DNA from: Aurantiochytrium sp. KH105
Taxonomy: Eukaryota > Sar > Bigyra > Thraustochytrida > Thraustochytriidae
Direction: 5' to 3'
Assembly (NCBI GenBank): GCA_003116975.1
Contig: BGKB01000159.1
Location: forward strand, 1-64,000
DNA: 64,000 nt
Position 1 is the first letter of the stretch. Every line of letters starts with the position of its first letter. The translations under genes and the position numbers were made by a program. The notes beneath the pieces were generated by a model. That model did no database searches, was not told where the DNA came from, and saw only the letters and a list, made by a program, of their open reading frames with translations. Shown piece by piece: positions 9,220 through 19,623 of this stretch.

Positions 9220-10900
9220 GCGCGCGGCTCCCTGCCTCGCGTCGCGGGTTTGCTGCGCTGTGCCTTGCTCTGCGCGGCTCGCTCTTGCTCTGCTTGCTCT
9301 GCGCGGCTGCGTGCGCGATGCGGCGATGGCGGCCGAGAAACCGCGGCGCGCGGCCTGGAAACCCGCCCCGCCGCGCAGAAAGAAAGAAAGCGTGCACGCC
9401 GCGGCAGCGCGAAGAGCGAGCGGAGCGGAGCAGAGGCCGCGCGAGGAGAGCGGAGGAGCGGAGCGGAGAGGAGAGGAGCAGGAGGCCGGGAGAGAGGAGA
9501 GAGGAGAGGGCGCGATGGATGTGGTGCGGCTGTGAAGATTAATTAGATGAGGTGTGCCAGGTTACGCCGGCGGCCTCGCGCGGTTTCGATGGGCAATGAG
9601 GCGAGGCCGGAGAGGCCGGCCGACCCCGCGCGCGACCTCGGGCGCGGCCTCGGCAGCGACGCCGGGCGCGAGCCGCGCGCGCAGGAGCGGGGAGGGAGAC
9701 GCTGCGGCCTGGCGGGCGGCGCGGCGAGATCGGTCGCGGACGGGAGGGACGAGGCGGGATGCGCGGGATGAGGACTTGGGGAGTGAGCGCGCGGGTGGCA
9801 CGTGCACGCGCGCGCTAGCCACAGGTGCAGCTGCAGCAAGAGCAAGAGAAACAGCAACAGCAGCGAGAGAAACAGAAACAGCAGCAGCGACGCGGAGAGG
9901 AGGTCTGTGGCCGGGTGTTCGTGGCGGACTCGGAGGCAGACGGGTTGCGTCGGCGAGGTTATGACGGCCGGCCTCGAGTGGCAGTGGGTGACGATGAGAG
10001 AGGTGTTGTCGCGACGCGTGGCGCATTCATTGGGTCAAATGAGTGAAAAGCCAAGCCAAACCAAAAACAGCGAAGAAAAAGAAAAGAAAAGCAAAGAAAG
10101 TCGAAGCAATCTGCGCTGCTCTCGTTGCGGCGGTTCCTCTCAGCAGCTGCACTGCTGCAACCGCTTTGTCAGGCCGGCTGCGCCGACGCGGGCCTCGGGA
10201 AGGAGCTCGAAGGGAAGAGGAAGAAGATTCGAAGCGGCTGTTCCTGCCGCCGCAGGTGCGAAGGAAGGACCTCGGGCGAAGGAATGGTCGCACGGACCGC
10301 CTTTCGATGCGGTAGTTGTAGCTTTGGGGTCCATGACGTAAGCGAGGGGAAAGAATGGAGCCCAAAGATCAGGTAGGCGAGGGGAGGCGAGGCGAGGCAG
10401 TGACACCGCTGAAGAACGAGGGATCGAACGAGGGATCGATCGATGGCTTCCTCGGCCGCGGTCGGAAAAGCACGTGCGCAGTGACCCTGGACCTACCTAC
10501 TACATGATGCTTTGGATGAGTGAAGATGCAGGTCGTTGGTTTGCTTTTTTAGGGTCAGAGGTGCGTGTCATGCACCCTTCGGTCCAGAGGCAGAAGGAAG
10601 GCGGGGCGATGGAGCGAAATCGTCACCCGAAGGAGCCTCTCTCTGTCATGCAAGTATATGAACCGTTGCCGGATGCGACGGAAAGTACAAGGCTACCAGT
10701 AAGTACAGCCAACCTTTTGTTCCTTGGCGCTCGCTACACCCAGCATACTTTCTCGCCACGACAGTAAATCTAGAAAGGCGTATCAATCAAAAGTATACCA
10801 AGAAGCTAACCTACGAACCAAGACCAAAGTCAAGTCAAAAAGAGGTCAGGAAAGATTTTTTATCTACAATTGACAGACGTTCTGCTGCGACTGCCTTTTA
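9220..10900. other. Intergenic region with no recognisable gene
   Basis: About 1.7 kb between the start of the GPAT gene and the end of the membrane-protein gene. It holds purine-rich GC tracts (9400-9520), CAG/AGC-rich sequence (9825-9900), a 12-base direct duplication gaacgagggatc at 10414-10425 and 10426-10437, and an AT-richer part from 10760. The short open frames are arginine- and serine-rich and look like chance reading of GC-rich DNA. The GPAT promoter presumably lies in the left part. Confidence 0.4.
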
Positions 10901-11917
10901 TCATGTACGATCCATGAATTGTGTGCCAAGGTCAGAAAGAAGAAGCACCCACACAAAAAGGTCCACAATGGCACTAACGAGTCCGGTTGTATAAAGCATA
11001 CCATACTTGAGGTTCTCCCAAAGAAGCTCTTCCTTTCCGTGCTTCGAGTCCTTTTCTTTGGAGTGCGAATTACCTTTGGTGGACTGCGAGTCTCTTCCTT
11101 TGGGCGCCGACTGCTGGGACTGGTGAGACTCGCTGTCCTTCGCTAATTCAGACGTGTCTCCGCTTGCAGTTGTCAAAGCTGAAGACTTCCTTCCGTCCCC
11201 CTTCGGCTCTGTGGATACTTTTGCTGTGAAACAGAAACAGAAGACGCGTCTAAATTCGCCTCTGTCCTTGACGAGTATGCTGACGATCCAAAAGGGCAAG
11301 AACAGGCCATAAACAAGCATGAGAAATGGAAAAATCACCACTTGCACAGATGTGTACAAGCACAACAAAAGCAGACGAGCGCATACGTCTGACCGGTGAA
11401 GCGAGTATTTTGTGACACCGATGACGATGTCAAAGATGTTCGTGATGGTTCCGAAAATGAGGAAGATGATAATGGCCGGGTCCTTGCTGGTCACCTCGCG
11501 GACGCCCTCGAACATGATCAAAGAGATGGAAGCCAATGTAAGAGAAAACGAGCCAAGGACGTTCTCTGCGATCTCGAAGAAAATGTCACCAATGATTGTG
11601 GAAGAATTGTGCCGATGCGCAGTGCGGAGAAAGAGGAAAAGCAGAATGAGCACCGAGTAGACGATAAACACCCAGCCAAGTGTGGCCTGAAAGGGGAGAG
11701 TATTGATGCCAGTGAGCAAGAGAAAGATTGGCTCCGCCGCCGCCGTCAAGCAAGCGTGCACGTTCTTTTTGCTTTCCTTGAGGTGCTCTACATCCCCCTC
11801 ATCGCATTTGTCGTTGGGGCCCTCCTTCTTCTCTTTGTCACGAGCCTTCCCGGAACCATTGCCCTGTGTATGAAAGCTGATCAAGAAATGCGGATTGGTA
11901 TGCTCGGAACCTGACAT
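10901..11917 (-). CDS. Multipass membrane protein, function unknown
   Basis: A 338-residue protein that I do not recognise. After a hydrophilic N-terminus (1-55) come about five hydrophobic segments: AEPIFLLLTGINTLPF, TLGWVFIVYSVLILLFLFL, a long FSLTLASISLIMF stretch, AIIIFLIFGTITNIFDIVIG, and LLLLCLYTSVQVVIFPFLMLVY leading into LFLPFWIVSILV. A Ser/Lys-rich loop of about 70 residues follows, then one more helix near the C-terminus (MLYTTGLVSAIVDLFVWVLLL). No catalytic or transporter motif was seen. The start at 11917 (MSGSEHT) lies just after an AT-rich and CT-rich leader. Composition and clean frame make it a real gene; the role is open. Confidence 0.7.
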   Translation of the reverse strand: MSGSEHTNPHFLISFHTQGNGSGKARDKEKKEGPNDKCDEGDVEHLKESKKNVHACLTAAAEPIFLLLTGINTLPFQATLGWVFIVYSVLILLFLFLRTAHRHNSSTIIGDIFFEIAENVLGSFSLTLASISLIMFEGVREVTSKDPAIIIFLIFGTITNIFDIVIGVTKYSLHRSDVCARLLLLCLYTSVQVVIFPFLMLVYGLFLPFWIVSILVKDRGEFRRVFCFCFTAKVSTEPKGDGRKSSALTTASGDTSELAKDSESHQSQQSAPKGRDSQSTKGNSHSKEKDSKHGKEELLWENLKYGMLYTTGLVSAIVDLFVWVLLLSDLGTQFMDRT

Positions 11918-12954
11918 CTTTTATTTTTGGTTCCCAGGTCCCCTCCTTCGTGTGTCTTGACCTCTCCTCTCTCTCTCTCTCTCTCCTTTTCTCTCTCGTT
12001 GTCTCGGATGGCGGTTCGGGTTTGGTGATTGCTCCGGCGTCGCTTGCATCCTTTCCAGAGCACCCGTCGATGTGATGTGAGACCAGCTGCAGGTGGCCCA
12101 CTCAAACGAGCGGACCGCCCAGCCAGTTCTCCTCGCGCGGCACGTGCGCCGCTGGCTCTGGCTCTACCGGGCAAGTGTGTCCCAGAGGGAACGAGAGGGT
12201 GATGGGGCCGTCGAGTTGTGGGTATTGTTGACCCACGAACACAATGAGTGCCGCCTCCAGCCCCCGCCCGGAACGTCCGAGTCGTTTGCGGAAGCATCTT
12301 GGAAAGCCTCATGTAATAAAGCTAGCGTATAACAGCTCAGCTGGATGCGCGCCGTGGAAGAGGTGAAATGCCAAAGCCGACGGAAGAACACCTCGTGCGC
12401 ATGACCTCCGCTCAATCCACGCCTCCATGACCTCGACTCGACTTTGTTGCAGCAACAAGAGAACGTGGGCTGAGCGCCTCCGACCCCAACCGACAGGAGT
12501 TAGGTCGGTCTCCAAGTTCTCTGGCCGAGACGTAAACGGATTGTCCTCACGTAGATTTTGCTCTCGTTCTCCGCACGCGCAGCTGGAAACCAGCATCACG
12601 TGCCTTGCGAGTTTGAGGCGCGTGACGGTGCACCTTCGACCTGCAACGGCGAACGGCCGTGTCCGTCGTTCTCCATTTTCAAGTTGGAAAGATGCGAGGA
12701 GGTTCGTCAAGATTTGGGGGGACGAAGAGCTTGCGGACAGCGAGAGCGCCAGTAGCACCTGCAGCGCGCGCGTCTTGCCAGTAAATGATTGACAAGAGAG
12801 AGAGAGAGAATTAGTTGGAGAGATGCACAGAGAGAGAGAGTGAGTGAAGACCATTACAGATCAGGGAAAATTTTCAGCAAAAAGGAACAAGGATCGATTG
12901 GCCAGCGAAAGATCGTCGGATAAGGGGGGAGGGGGGGGGGTCTCGCCTGGACCA
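11918..12954. other. Intergenic region with GA/CT microsatellites, no gene seen
   Basis: About 1 kb between the membrane-protein start and the 5-phosphatase stop. Simple repeats include a CT run near 11966-11985, a GA run at 12795-12810 and another at 12829-12841, and a G-run near 12925-12940. Open frames such as the 181-codon one on the minus strand (12309-12854) consist largely of these repeats and antisense-type composition; I do not call them. Confidence 0.4.
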
Positions 12955-15702
12955 CTACACGACAGGCTCGAAGCAGCGGCGAGGCACAAGTCCCTCCTCG
13001 GACCCGATGCGAGCCATGTACCAACCCTCGTCGTCGTCTTCCTCGGGGCAAATCGACACGACAATGGCCAAGTCTCCCTTGGAAAAGGAAATCTCGTCGC
13101 CATCGAGGGCAGTGTAATCCTCCTTGGCAATCATCTCGAGGTAAAGACTTGTGCCGAGGTAGTCCATGGACCAAGTGCGTCGCTCGTACAGCTTGCGTGT
13201 CGTGCCAACGAGAGCCTTGCGCAGGGCAAGAGTAAGACGCTGGCGACGATTCAGTTCGCGCTCATATGCGCGCTCGCGCTCCTCCGCAACGCGCATACGA
13301 TGCTCGCGCTCTGCCTTTTTGCGATCATAGCGCAAGGCCGTGGCCTTGCGCAAAGACTTGAGCGTGTTACCGACGCTAGTTCGCCGAGACTTGGTGACTG
13401 CGCCTAGCGCCTTGACGGAACTGGCCGGAAAGTAGCCAATGGACCCGTCGACCGAGCGTCGGCCGAGAAGCCAACCGTCGTCAATGTGTATTTTCTCTTC
13501 CGTGAAGAGCTCCAAAAGATCCCCTGTGCGAAAGGATATCTCCTCTGCTTCACGCGCGTTAAAGTCACGAATTGCAATCACGGTTCGCGCGGGGCGACTT
13601 GCATAGCCGTGCTCATGAGAACGAATTTCGCCCTCATCGCTGTACCAATCGCGTCCCAAAGCATCGTCCTCACCATACACCGTAGTCTCGTCCTCATATA
13701 AGGCCTCCTCATCATCATACATTGCTTGTTGATCATGGCTGCCGCCGCCAGCGCCGCTGCTGACCTTCTTTTCGAGCTCGGCGTGCGAGTTGGCGTCATC
13801 TTCGTGCTCGTAGCCGTGCCCAAGGTCAACAGTGTTGCCGTTATCGCTCGCAGTGGCAACAGAGTTTTGGTCTTCTTCTTCTTCGTGAGATGCCAGGTCG
13901 CTCAGACCACTGAGCTCCGATGCACTGCGCGAAAAGGGCCGACCGCCGTCTGACCTCGCAGAGCCAGGATCCTCAGAGCCCTTGCTCGCGCGAGACCACG
14001 TGTCCACAGACACTGTGGAAATTGCAGCCGTGAGCGCAGAACGAGTGAGATTTGGCGCTCTGAGCTCGACAAAGGGCAGAACGAATTCGGCGCCGACTGG
14101 CTTATGGTCAGAGATTAGATATTCGGGGCACGAAAAGTACGAGCATTGCTGGATACGGTTACTGGCCACGGCATCATCGAGTTTCCAGAGAATGCGATCG
14201 CACCACGATGGCGTGCGGGGCACCTTTTTCCCATTCTCTTTGAATCCGCGCGTGTCGTAGTAATTCGTGCCGGGCTGAAATTTGTACGTTGGCACAAAGT
14301 TGATGAGTCCCTCGTGGAAATCTTGAAAAACGCGTTCATGGGCACGCTCCGAAGTCAGTTGGTCGTGCTCCATGAGTCTGTGCAAGTTTTTCTGGCGCAC
14401 GAGATCGATCGTTTCCCTCCACGAGAACGAGTCGATTCGGTAGTTGAGGTCCCCAAACCAAAAAATCATATCGTGATCTCCGATTTTAATGGGTTCATCG
14501 CCGATTCTTCCGTAAGAGTACGCCAGGAGATCCGCCTGACTGGAAAAGTCCTCGCCCGCACCGCCATCGAAAGGCCCGGCCATGCCGCGCCCGCCATTGC
14601 TATTGGCGGCACCGTCGCCACCGAAAGGTCTACCGATTGGCGGCCGCAAGCTTCCAGCACGTTTTGACAACGATTGACTGATGCGACCCAGGCTCCGGCC
14701 CGCCTTGGTGTTTTGTGCCTTGGCTCGAAAGCGGCCCATTCGCGTCGAGGGCGTAGAAGACGGAGACAAGGATCGCATATCGGACCCTGCCTCCGCGTCT
14801 CCTGAGGCCAAGCTCTCCTCGGCGTCCTCTTCGCCGCCGCCGCCGCCGCTGAAGCCGCCGCCGCTATATTCGCCGCGAAAGTCATCGTTTACTTTCGATT
14901 CCATTTCGAGCTCCTCCACGTCGCCGTACGGAGAAGGTGATTGGCCTCGATCAGCTTCTTCGTGAACGTCCGCATCCGTAAAGGTAGCCGTCGCGTAGCG
15001 CGCGAGACCTAGCGCAGACTCGACCAGCGAAGAAGACGTGTGATCATCCGCGCTCACAAGATTGCGTCCGCTTCCGGGCTGGCTTGTTTTCTCGAGACCG
15101 AGCAAGGTTTCGACGGGTACGACGCTCTTGGAAAGGAATTCCTTGGAGTTTTTCAGATCAAGAGGCGCAAATCGCAGTCCGTGGTATATGTTCGTAAAGT
15201 CTGCATTGCGTTTGACAACCTCTTTTTGGTGTGCGCTGAGGTGGCTCCCCACGAAGCACATGGCTTTGAACTTGTGAGAGGCCGTCTGTAGGCGAAAACG
15301 GATGGCGACGGCGCCCTTGTTGCCGAGGACGCCAAAGCGGCCAACAGCGTAGTACCCAATCATGAGTCGCGATATTTTGGGCCGATGCTCTTTGCGCGTC
15401 AGGACGCACGTCATGACGCCGATGAGCTGCGAAACCGCGATGACGCTGTACTTGACGCCATCATACGGGGCGTGCGACTCGAGACAGTCAACGAACTGCC
15501 GCGCCCATACCTCGGAGGCCTCCTCGCTGCGCTTGTTCTGGACGTACGTGGTCACGTCGGAGAGCTGTACAATTTCCTGCAGCGAGACCGCGACGATGTC
15601 TGGCGCCGTCGCGGACTTGCACAGCCACTTGCGCAGGTCCTGGCCGGTCCCGAGCTTGGCGTTCACGTTCCAGGACCCCACCAAGATCCGCAGCTTGGGC
15701 AT
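12955..15702 (-). CDS. Inositol polyphosphate 5-phosphatase with two C-terminal SH3 domains
   Basis: Starting at the Met of MPKLRILVGSWNVNAK (position 15702) gives 915 residues. The frame is open 47 codons further, but that extension is GC-repeat sequence and the IPPc domain begins right at this Met. IPPc motifs run in order: SWNVNAK, PDIVAVSLQEIV, GNKGAVAIRF, FVGSHLSAH, FWFGDLNYRID, TPSWCDRILWK and SDHKPVGAEF (to about 545). These place it among enzymes that remove the 5-phosphate from PI(4,5)P2 or PI(3,4,5)P3. A disordered Gly/Ser/Asp-rich insertion of about 200 residues (about 200-400) splits the catalytic domain. Two SH3-like domains follow: about 704-767 (RDFNAREAEEISFRTGDLLE, GWLLGR, GYFPASSV) and about 850-913 (EDYTALDGDEISFSKGDLAI, GWYMAR, GLVPRRCF). 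The layout suggests recruitment to proline-rich partners at membranes, as for synaptojanin-like enzymes. Confidence 0.9.
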   Translation of the reverse strand: MPKLRILVGSWNVNAKLGTGQDLRKWLCKSATAPDIVAVSLQEIVQLSDVTTYVQNKRSEEASEVWARQFVDCLESHAPYDGVKYSVIAVSQLIGVMTCVLTRKEHRPKISRLMIGYYAVGRFGVLGNKGAVAIRFRLQTASHKFKAMCFVGSHLSAHQKEVVKRNADFTNIYHGLRFAPLDLKNSKEFLSKSVVPVETLLGLEKTSQPGSGRNLVSADDHTSSSLVESALGLARYATATFTDADVHEEADRGQSPSPYGDVEELEMESKVNDDFRGEYSGGGFSGGGGGEEDAEESLASGDAEAGSDMRSLSPSSTPSTRMGRFRAKAQNTKAGRSLGRISQSLSKRAGSLRPPIGRPFGGDGAANSNGGRGMAGPFDGGAGEDFSSQADLLAYSYGRIGDEPIKIGDHDMIFWFGDLNYRIDSFSWRETIDLVRQKNLHRLMEHDQLTSERAHERVFQDFHEGLINFVPTYKFQPGTNYYDTRGFKENGKKVPRTPSWCDRILWKLDDAVASNRIQQCSYFSCPEYLISDHKPVGAEFVLPFVELRAPNLTRSALTAAISTVSVDTWSRASKGSEDPGSARSDGGRPFSRSASELSGLSDLASHEEEEDQNSVATASDNGNTVDLGHGYEHEDDANSHAELEKKVSSGAGGGSHDQQAMYDDEEALYEDETTVYGEDDALGRDWYSDEGEIRSHEHGYASRPARTVIAIRDFNAREAEEISFRTGDLLELFTEEKIHIDDGWLLGRRSVDGSIGYFPASSVKALGAVTKSRRTSVGNTLKSLRKATALRYDRKKAEREHRMRVAEERERAYERELNRRQRLTLALRKALVGTTRKLYERRTWSMDYLGTSLYLEMIAKEDYTALDGDEISFSKGDLAIVVSICPEEDDDEGWYMARIGSEEGLVPRRCFEPVV

Positions 15703-16908
15703 CCTCTCCCGCCGCCCCGCGCTCTCGGCGCGCCCGCGAGCGAGCTCTTCCTCCCTCGCTCGCCCGCTCCCTCGCCCGCCGCCAAGCCCGCCGAGCCCGC
15801 CGAGCGCAGCCAGGCCAAGCCGCGCCACGCCACGCCACGCCACGCCAGCCGGCTTTGCTTTCTTTCTTCTTTCTCCAAGAGCTCGCCGGGCTCCCGGCGC
15901 ACGCCCACGCCTACAGACAGGCCCAGCGCGGCGCTGGACGCCTGCTTGGGTACCTCACCGCGAGGCCGCCTCCCGCCTCCTTCTCCTTCTCCGGCCGCGC
16001 TCGCTCGCCCGGCCGCGGCCGCTCGCTCGCTCGTACAGCTGCAGCACGTGCACGTGCACGTGCACGTGCGCGTACTCGCGCGCGACCTCAAGGCTCCGCC
16101 TCGGCCGTACCTCTCGCCCCGCGCCAGCGCTGCGCTGCGCTGCGGCGGCCGGAGGGAGGAAGGGAGGCGCCGCGAGCAGCTCTGCCGCGCCGCCGCGTCG
16201 CGGGCGGGAGAGGCGAGAAAGCGAGCTCGTGGTCAAGGCGCAACCCGGAGCGAGCGAGCGGATGGGAAGAGGAGAGAGAGGAAACGCAACAGCGAGAGCG
16301 CGAGGTGCGAGCGCTGGCGGCGGATTCGAGCTCGTCGGCGCGCCAGCCAGCCAGACAGACAACCAGCCAGCGAGCCAGCGAGCGGGTCTGCGGCGGCAGC
16401 GTGCGACGAGCTGCTGCTGCCTTGGCGGCGTTGCTGCGCGTGGGTGGGTGGGTGGTATGATATCGCTTGCTGCTGCTGCTGCTGCTGCTGCTGGCGGCTT
16501 GCACTCCGCGGCGCGATGGCGGGGCGCACACCCTCCCACCCACCCGCGCACACCTTTCTTCTCATAATCTGTATCTAACATTGCGCTCAAATCAGGGTCC
16601 GGTGAGACGGGTGGCGCCGGGATAGACGATACCGGACCCAGGGCGCGCGCGTCGTCACGCAACCTAACCTGGGCGGGCGCAAACCTAACCGGGTCCGCGC
16701 GACTTAACCACCGCGCCGCACGCGGGGAAGGAAGACAAGGCAGAGAGAGGGAGAGAGAGAGTTGCTGTTGGTTGCCAGGGGGTGAAATAGTTGAAGGCGT
16801 GCAGAACGCGAGCCGAGGCCCAGCGCGGCGAGAGGCGAGGCGAGGAGAGGAGAGCGAGAGCGAGTGAACAAACCAGCAACGCGAGCGACACGCGCACCTG
16901 AGGACGTC

Positions 16909-16941
<33 letters not shown>

Positions 16942-17100
16942 GCAGGAGCAAGAGCAAGAGCAAGAGCAGCAGCAGCAGCTTGCCGAGTCAACCAGTCGCA
17001 GGCCATCGCACGTACATCGCCGTTGGGCGCCGACGACTAGATCGCTAACGACCGACCAGAAGCAGGACCAAAGGACAGGCGACAGACAACTCGAACGAAG
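15703..17100. promoter_or_regulatory. Divergent GC-rich region between 5-phosphatase and HELLS-like genes
   Basis: About 1.4 kb, strongly GC- and CpG-rich near the 5-phosphatase start. It contains (TGC)n at 16468-16493 and (CAG)n at 16910-16940, a 9-base inverted repeat GGGTCCGGT (16595-16603) / ACCGGACCC (16631-16639), and two copies of AACCTAACC at 16661-16669 and 16682-16690. Long open frames in several phases are compositional. It presumably holds both promoters; the HELLS leader near 17035-17100 is AT-moderate. Confidence 0.45.
16910..16940. repeat. (CAG)n microsatellite
   Basis: About ten uninterrupted CAG/AGC units upstream of the HELLS-like gene, followed by imperfect AGCAAG units to about 16980. 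It is non-coding in my annotation. Confidence 0.9.
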
Positions 17101-19290
17101 ATGGTTGCCAAGGGCGCGAAGAAAAGCGCCAAGAGCGACACCACGGCGAAAACCCCCGAGAACGTGGACGACTCGGAGGAGAAAATGCTGAAAAAGCTCG
17201 AGGCCGAGGAGGAAAAGGCGGCCGAGGCCAACGACAAGGATTGGAAGCCCGAAGCCTCGCGCATTTCGGAGCGCCGCGCGGGAATCACAGAGGCAGAGGC
17301 GAGCCAGGCGCTCGAGCGCCTCCTCGCCAAGGCAGAAAAGTACACCCAGTTCCTCAACCGGAAACTTATGGGATCCACGCTGGAGGAACCTCGCCCCAAA
17401 CCAGAGACCGCCGCGCCTGCCTCGAAACGACGCAAAGTGTCCTCTTCCGGCGCAGGCAAACGCGTGACCGCTGACGCCACGAGTTCATCCAAGTCAAAGG
17501 ACGACGAGAACGACGATGATGCGGAAGAGATCCAGCCCTCTGTGGCGCCAGAAGACGAGCTCGACGAGCACGGCCAGCGCAGACAGCCCAAGTCGCTCAC
17601 GGGCGGGCGGCTTCGCGACTATCAGGTCAAGGGCTTCAAGTGGATGGTTGGACTCTACGAGAACGGTCTCCACGGCATTCTTGCCGACGAAATGGGCCTC
17701 GGAAAGACCGTGCAGACCGTCGCCATGATCGCTCATCTGCGGGACATGGGCGCTTACGGCCCGTACCTCATCGTCGTGCCCCTCTCGACGATTCACAATT
17801 GGGTCAACGAAATCAAAAAGTGGGCTCCTAAGATGCCCGTCCTTCTTTATCATGGCACCAAGGAGGAGCGGGCCGACATGCGCTCGCGTTTTCTCAAGCC
17901 TGCGCGCTCGAACAAACGGGATCTGAAAAAGTTCCCCGTCACCGTCACCACATACGACATCGTATGCCGTGACCGCTCCGGCCTGCAACACTGCGATTGG
18001 AAGCACATCATCGTTGATGAGGGCCACCGCCTGAAGAACCACAAGTGCAAGCTCATCCGCGAGCTCAACCAGCTCTGCGGTGGATCCGTGCTTCGCGGCG
18101 GCGCGAATAAGATTCTCCTCACAGGCACACCGCTTCAAAACAATCTTGCCGAGCTTTGGAGTCTGCTCAACTTCCTTATGCCCGAGATTTTCGATGACCT
18201 CGACTTCTTCCAGTCTGTCTTTGCCTTTGACGGCAGCCGCGGCACCGAAAACGAGCTCGTGCGCAAGCACGCCGAGGAAAACATTGTCAGCAAGCTACAC
18301 AAGATCCTTGCTCCCTTCATGATGCGCAGGCTCAAATCCGAGGTCGAAAAGCATCTTCCCAGCAAGAAGGAGGTAGTGGTGTACATTCCCATGACAGCTT
18401 CCCAGCGCGACATGTACAAATCGATTGTCGCCAAGGAGTTCGGCAAACTTCTCGAACTCGCCACCGGTAATAAGACCCAACTCAACAACGTGCTTATGCA
18501 GCTCCGAAAGTGCTGTCTGCATCCTTATCTGCACTTTGAGCCCACCGACGCAACTGGAAACTTCATCAATGACCAACGACTCATCGACACTTCTGGCAAA
18601 GTTCGTGCGCTCGACCAAATGCTCACGGCTCTCAAGGCCAAGGGCCACAAGGTGCTCGTCTTTTCCCAATTCACCTCCTTGCTCGACATTGTGCAGGACT
18701 ACATGCAGTTTCTGCGTCCCGAATGGAAGGTTTGCCGTATCGATGGAAGCACCTCGCTCGAGGATCGCAAGGCCCAAATGGATGGTTTCAACAACGATCC
18801 CGACTACTTTTGTTTTCTTCTCAGCACGAGGGCCGGAGGCGTCGGTATCAATCTTGTTTCCGCGGATACCGTCATTATCTTTGACAGCGATTGGAATCCG
18901 CATCAGGACAATCAGGCGCAGGATCGCGCTCACCGCATCGGACAAACCAAGGACGTCATGGTCTACCGTATGATTGCTGCAAATTCGATCGAGCTCAAGA
19001 TCCTCGAGCGCGCAAATAGCAAGCGCAAACTCGAGCGTGTCGTCTGCGCAAAGCAGGCCACCATCAACAACTCGGCTAAAACAACCCGTCTCGATGCGGA
19101 CGAGCTTCGCCAGCTTCTTCGCGACGACTTTACGGGCCACCACTCCGACGTGGGTGAAATTTCGGACGAGACGCTCGCCACACTTTTGGATCGCAAAAAG
19201 GTTCTCAGTGGCGAGGTGCCTCGTAGCGGTAACGGCTACGAAATTGTCGAGCACCAGGCGTCGTCGATTGTTGGCAGCGTCAACAAGTAA
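17101..19290 (+). CDS. HELLS: SNF2-family chromatin remodeller, HELLS/LSH/DDM1 type
   Basis: A 729-residue ATP-dependent remodeller. Residues 1-150 are charged with coiled-coil character, as in LSH proteins. The DEXD lobe begins at RLRDYQVKGFKWMV (about 170). It has Walker A in ADEMGLGKT (about 196-204), motif Ia VVPLSTIHNW, the Walker B variant VDEGHRLKN (from 305) and LLTGTPLQNNLAELWSLLNF. The HELICc lobe carries VLVFSQFTSLLDIVQDYM, CRIDGSTSLEDR, LLSTRAGGVGINL, DSDWNPHQDNQAQDRAHRIG and an arginine-finger region. DEGHRLKN in place of the DEAH form of other SNF2 subfamilies, and the compact length, fit HELLS/DDM1. In plants and animals this family supports DNA methylation and heterochromatin. 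The start has a purine at -3 (aagATGG), and the upstream frame holds no alternative of protein-like composition. Confidence 0.93.
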   Translation: MVAKGAKKSAKSDTTAKTPENVDDSEEKMLKKLEAEEEKAAEANDKDWKPEASRISERRAGITEAEASQALERLLAKAEKYTQFLNRKLMGSTLEEPRPKPETAAPASKRRKVSSSGAGKRVTADATSSSKSKDDENDDDAEEIQPSVAPEDELDEHGQRRQPKSLTGGRLRDYQVKGFKWMVGLYENGLHGILADEMGLGKTVQTVAMIAHLRDMGAYGPYLIVVPLSTIHNWVNEIKKWAPKMPVLLYHGTKEERADMRSRFLKPARSNKRDLKKFPVTVTTYDIVCRDRSGLQHCDWKHIIVDEGHRLKNHKCKLIRELNQLCGGSVLRGGANKILLTGTPLQNNLAELWSLLNFLMPEIFDDLDFFQSVFAFDGSRGTENELVRKHAEENIVSKLHKILAPFMMRRLKSEVEKHLPSKKEVVVYIPMTASQRDMYKSIVAKEFGKLLELATGNKTQLNNVLMQLRKCCLHPYLHFEPTDATGNFINDQRLIDTSGKVRALDQMLTALKAKGHKVLVFSQFTSLLDIVQDYMQFLRPEWKVCRIDGSTSLEDRKAQMDGFNNDPDYFCFLLSTRAGGVGINLVSADTVIIFDSDWNPHQDNQAQDRAHRIGQTKDVMVYRMIAANSIELKILERANSKRKLERVVCAKQATINNSAKTTRLDADELRQLLRDDFTGHHSDVGEISDETLATLLDRKKVLSGEVPRSGNGYEIVEHQASSIVGSVNK

Positions 19291-19623
19291 ATAAAACGCA
19301 CAAGAAGGGCAAAAGCGACCAAGATAATGAGAGAAGAAGAGATGAGTATTCCAATGTTTGCGTTGGTCGGCTGCGTCACAAGGAAAAAAGTTCATGTATC
19401 GCAGTCATCACGTAATTTTTCCTGCTGACGCATTCTCATTCTCTCTCTCTCTCTCTGTAATAGGGATGGAGCAAATGAAAAGATGTGTCTATGTTCTGCG
19501 TGGATGAATCTCTGTTGTAAGCTGATCCTTGCAACGGCGAATCGCGGTCTTCTTATGAGCAACAATTGAATAGCAACATGAATTAGGCCTACTACTACCT
19601 TGTCCATTTATTTTTTCTCCAGT
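19291..19623. other. Convergent 3' region between HELLS-like and Sfi1-like genes
   Basis: 333 bases separating two stop codons. It is AT-richer than the coding DNA, has a CT run at 19439-19457 and AATAAA-like words on both strands (for example 19290-19296 on plus), and presumably holds both 3' UTRs. No gene was seen. Confidence 0.5.

Noticed and set aside
7591-9546. 651-codon open frame on the plus strand opposite the GPAT gene
   Set aside because: Antisense shadow of a GC-rich coding strand; it loses protein-like character and turns into Arg/Pro runs, while the opposite strand carries clear acyltransferase motifs.
9220-10900. Possible small or spliced gene in the 1.7-kb gap
   Set aside because: I found no pair of frames that join into a recognisable protein and no tRNA-like clover pattern by eye; an RNA-seq or tRNA scan would be decisive.
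12309-12854. 181-codon minus-strand frame between membrane-protein and 5-phosphatase genes
   Set aside because: Begins in Ser/Leu runs from GA microsatellites and shows no domain; a competing plus-strand frame of similar quality exists.
15362-16578. Two overlapping plus-strand frames of about 400 codons at the 5-phosphatase promoter
   Set aside because: Several phases are open at once because of CpG-rich sequence, the products are low-complexity, and the left part is antisense to the IPPc domain.
16661-16690. AACCTAACC words as interstitial telomere repeat
   Set aside because: Only two spaced copies and not a CCCTAA array, so there is no support for telomeric origin.
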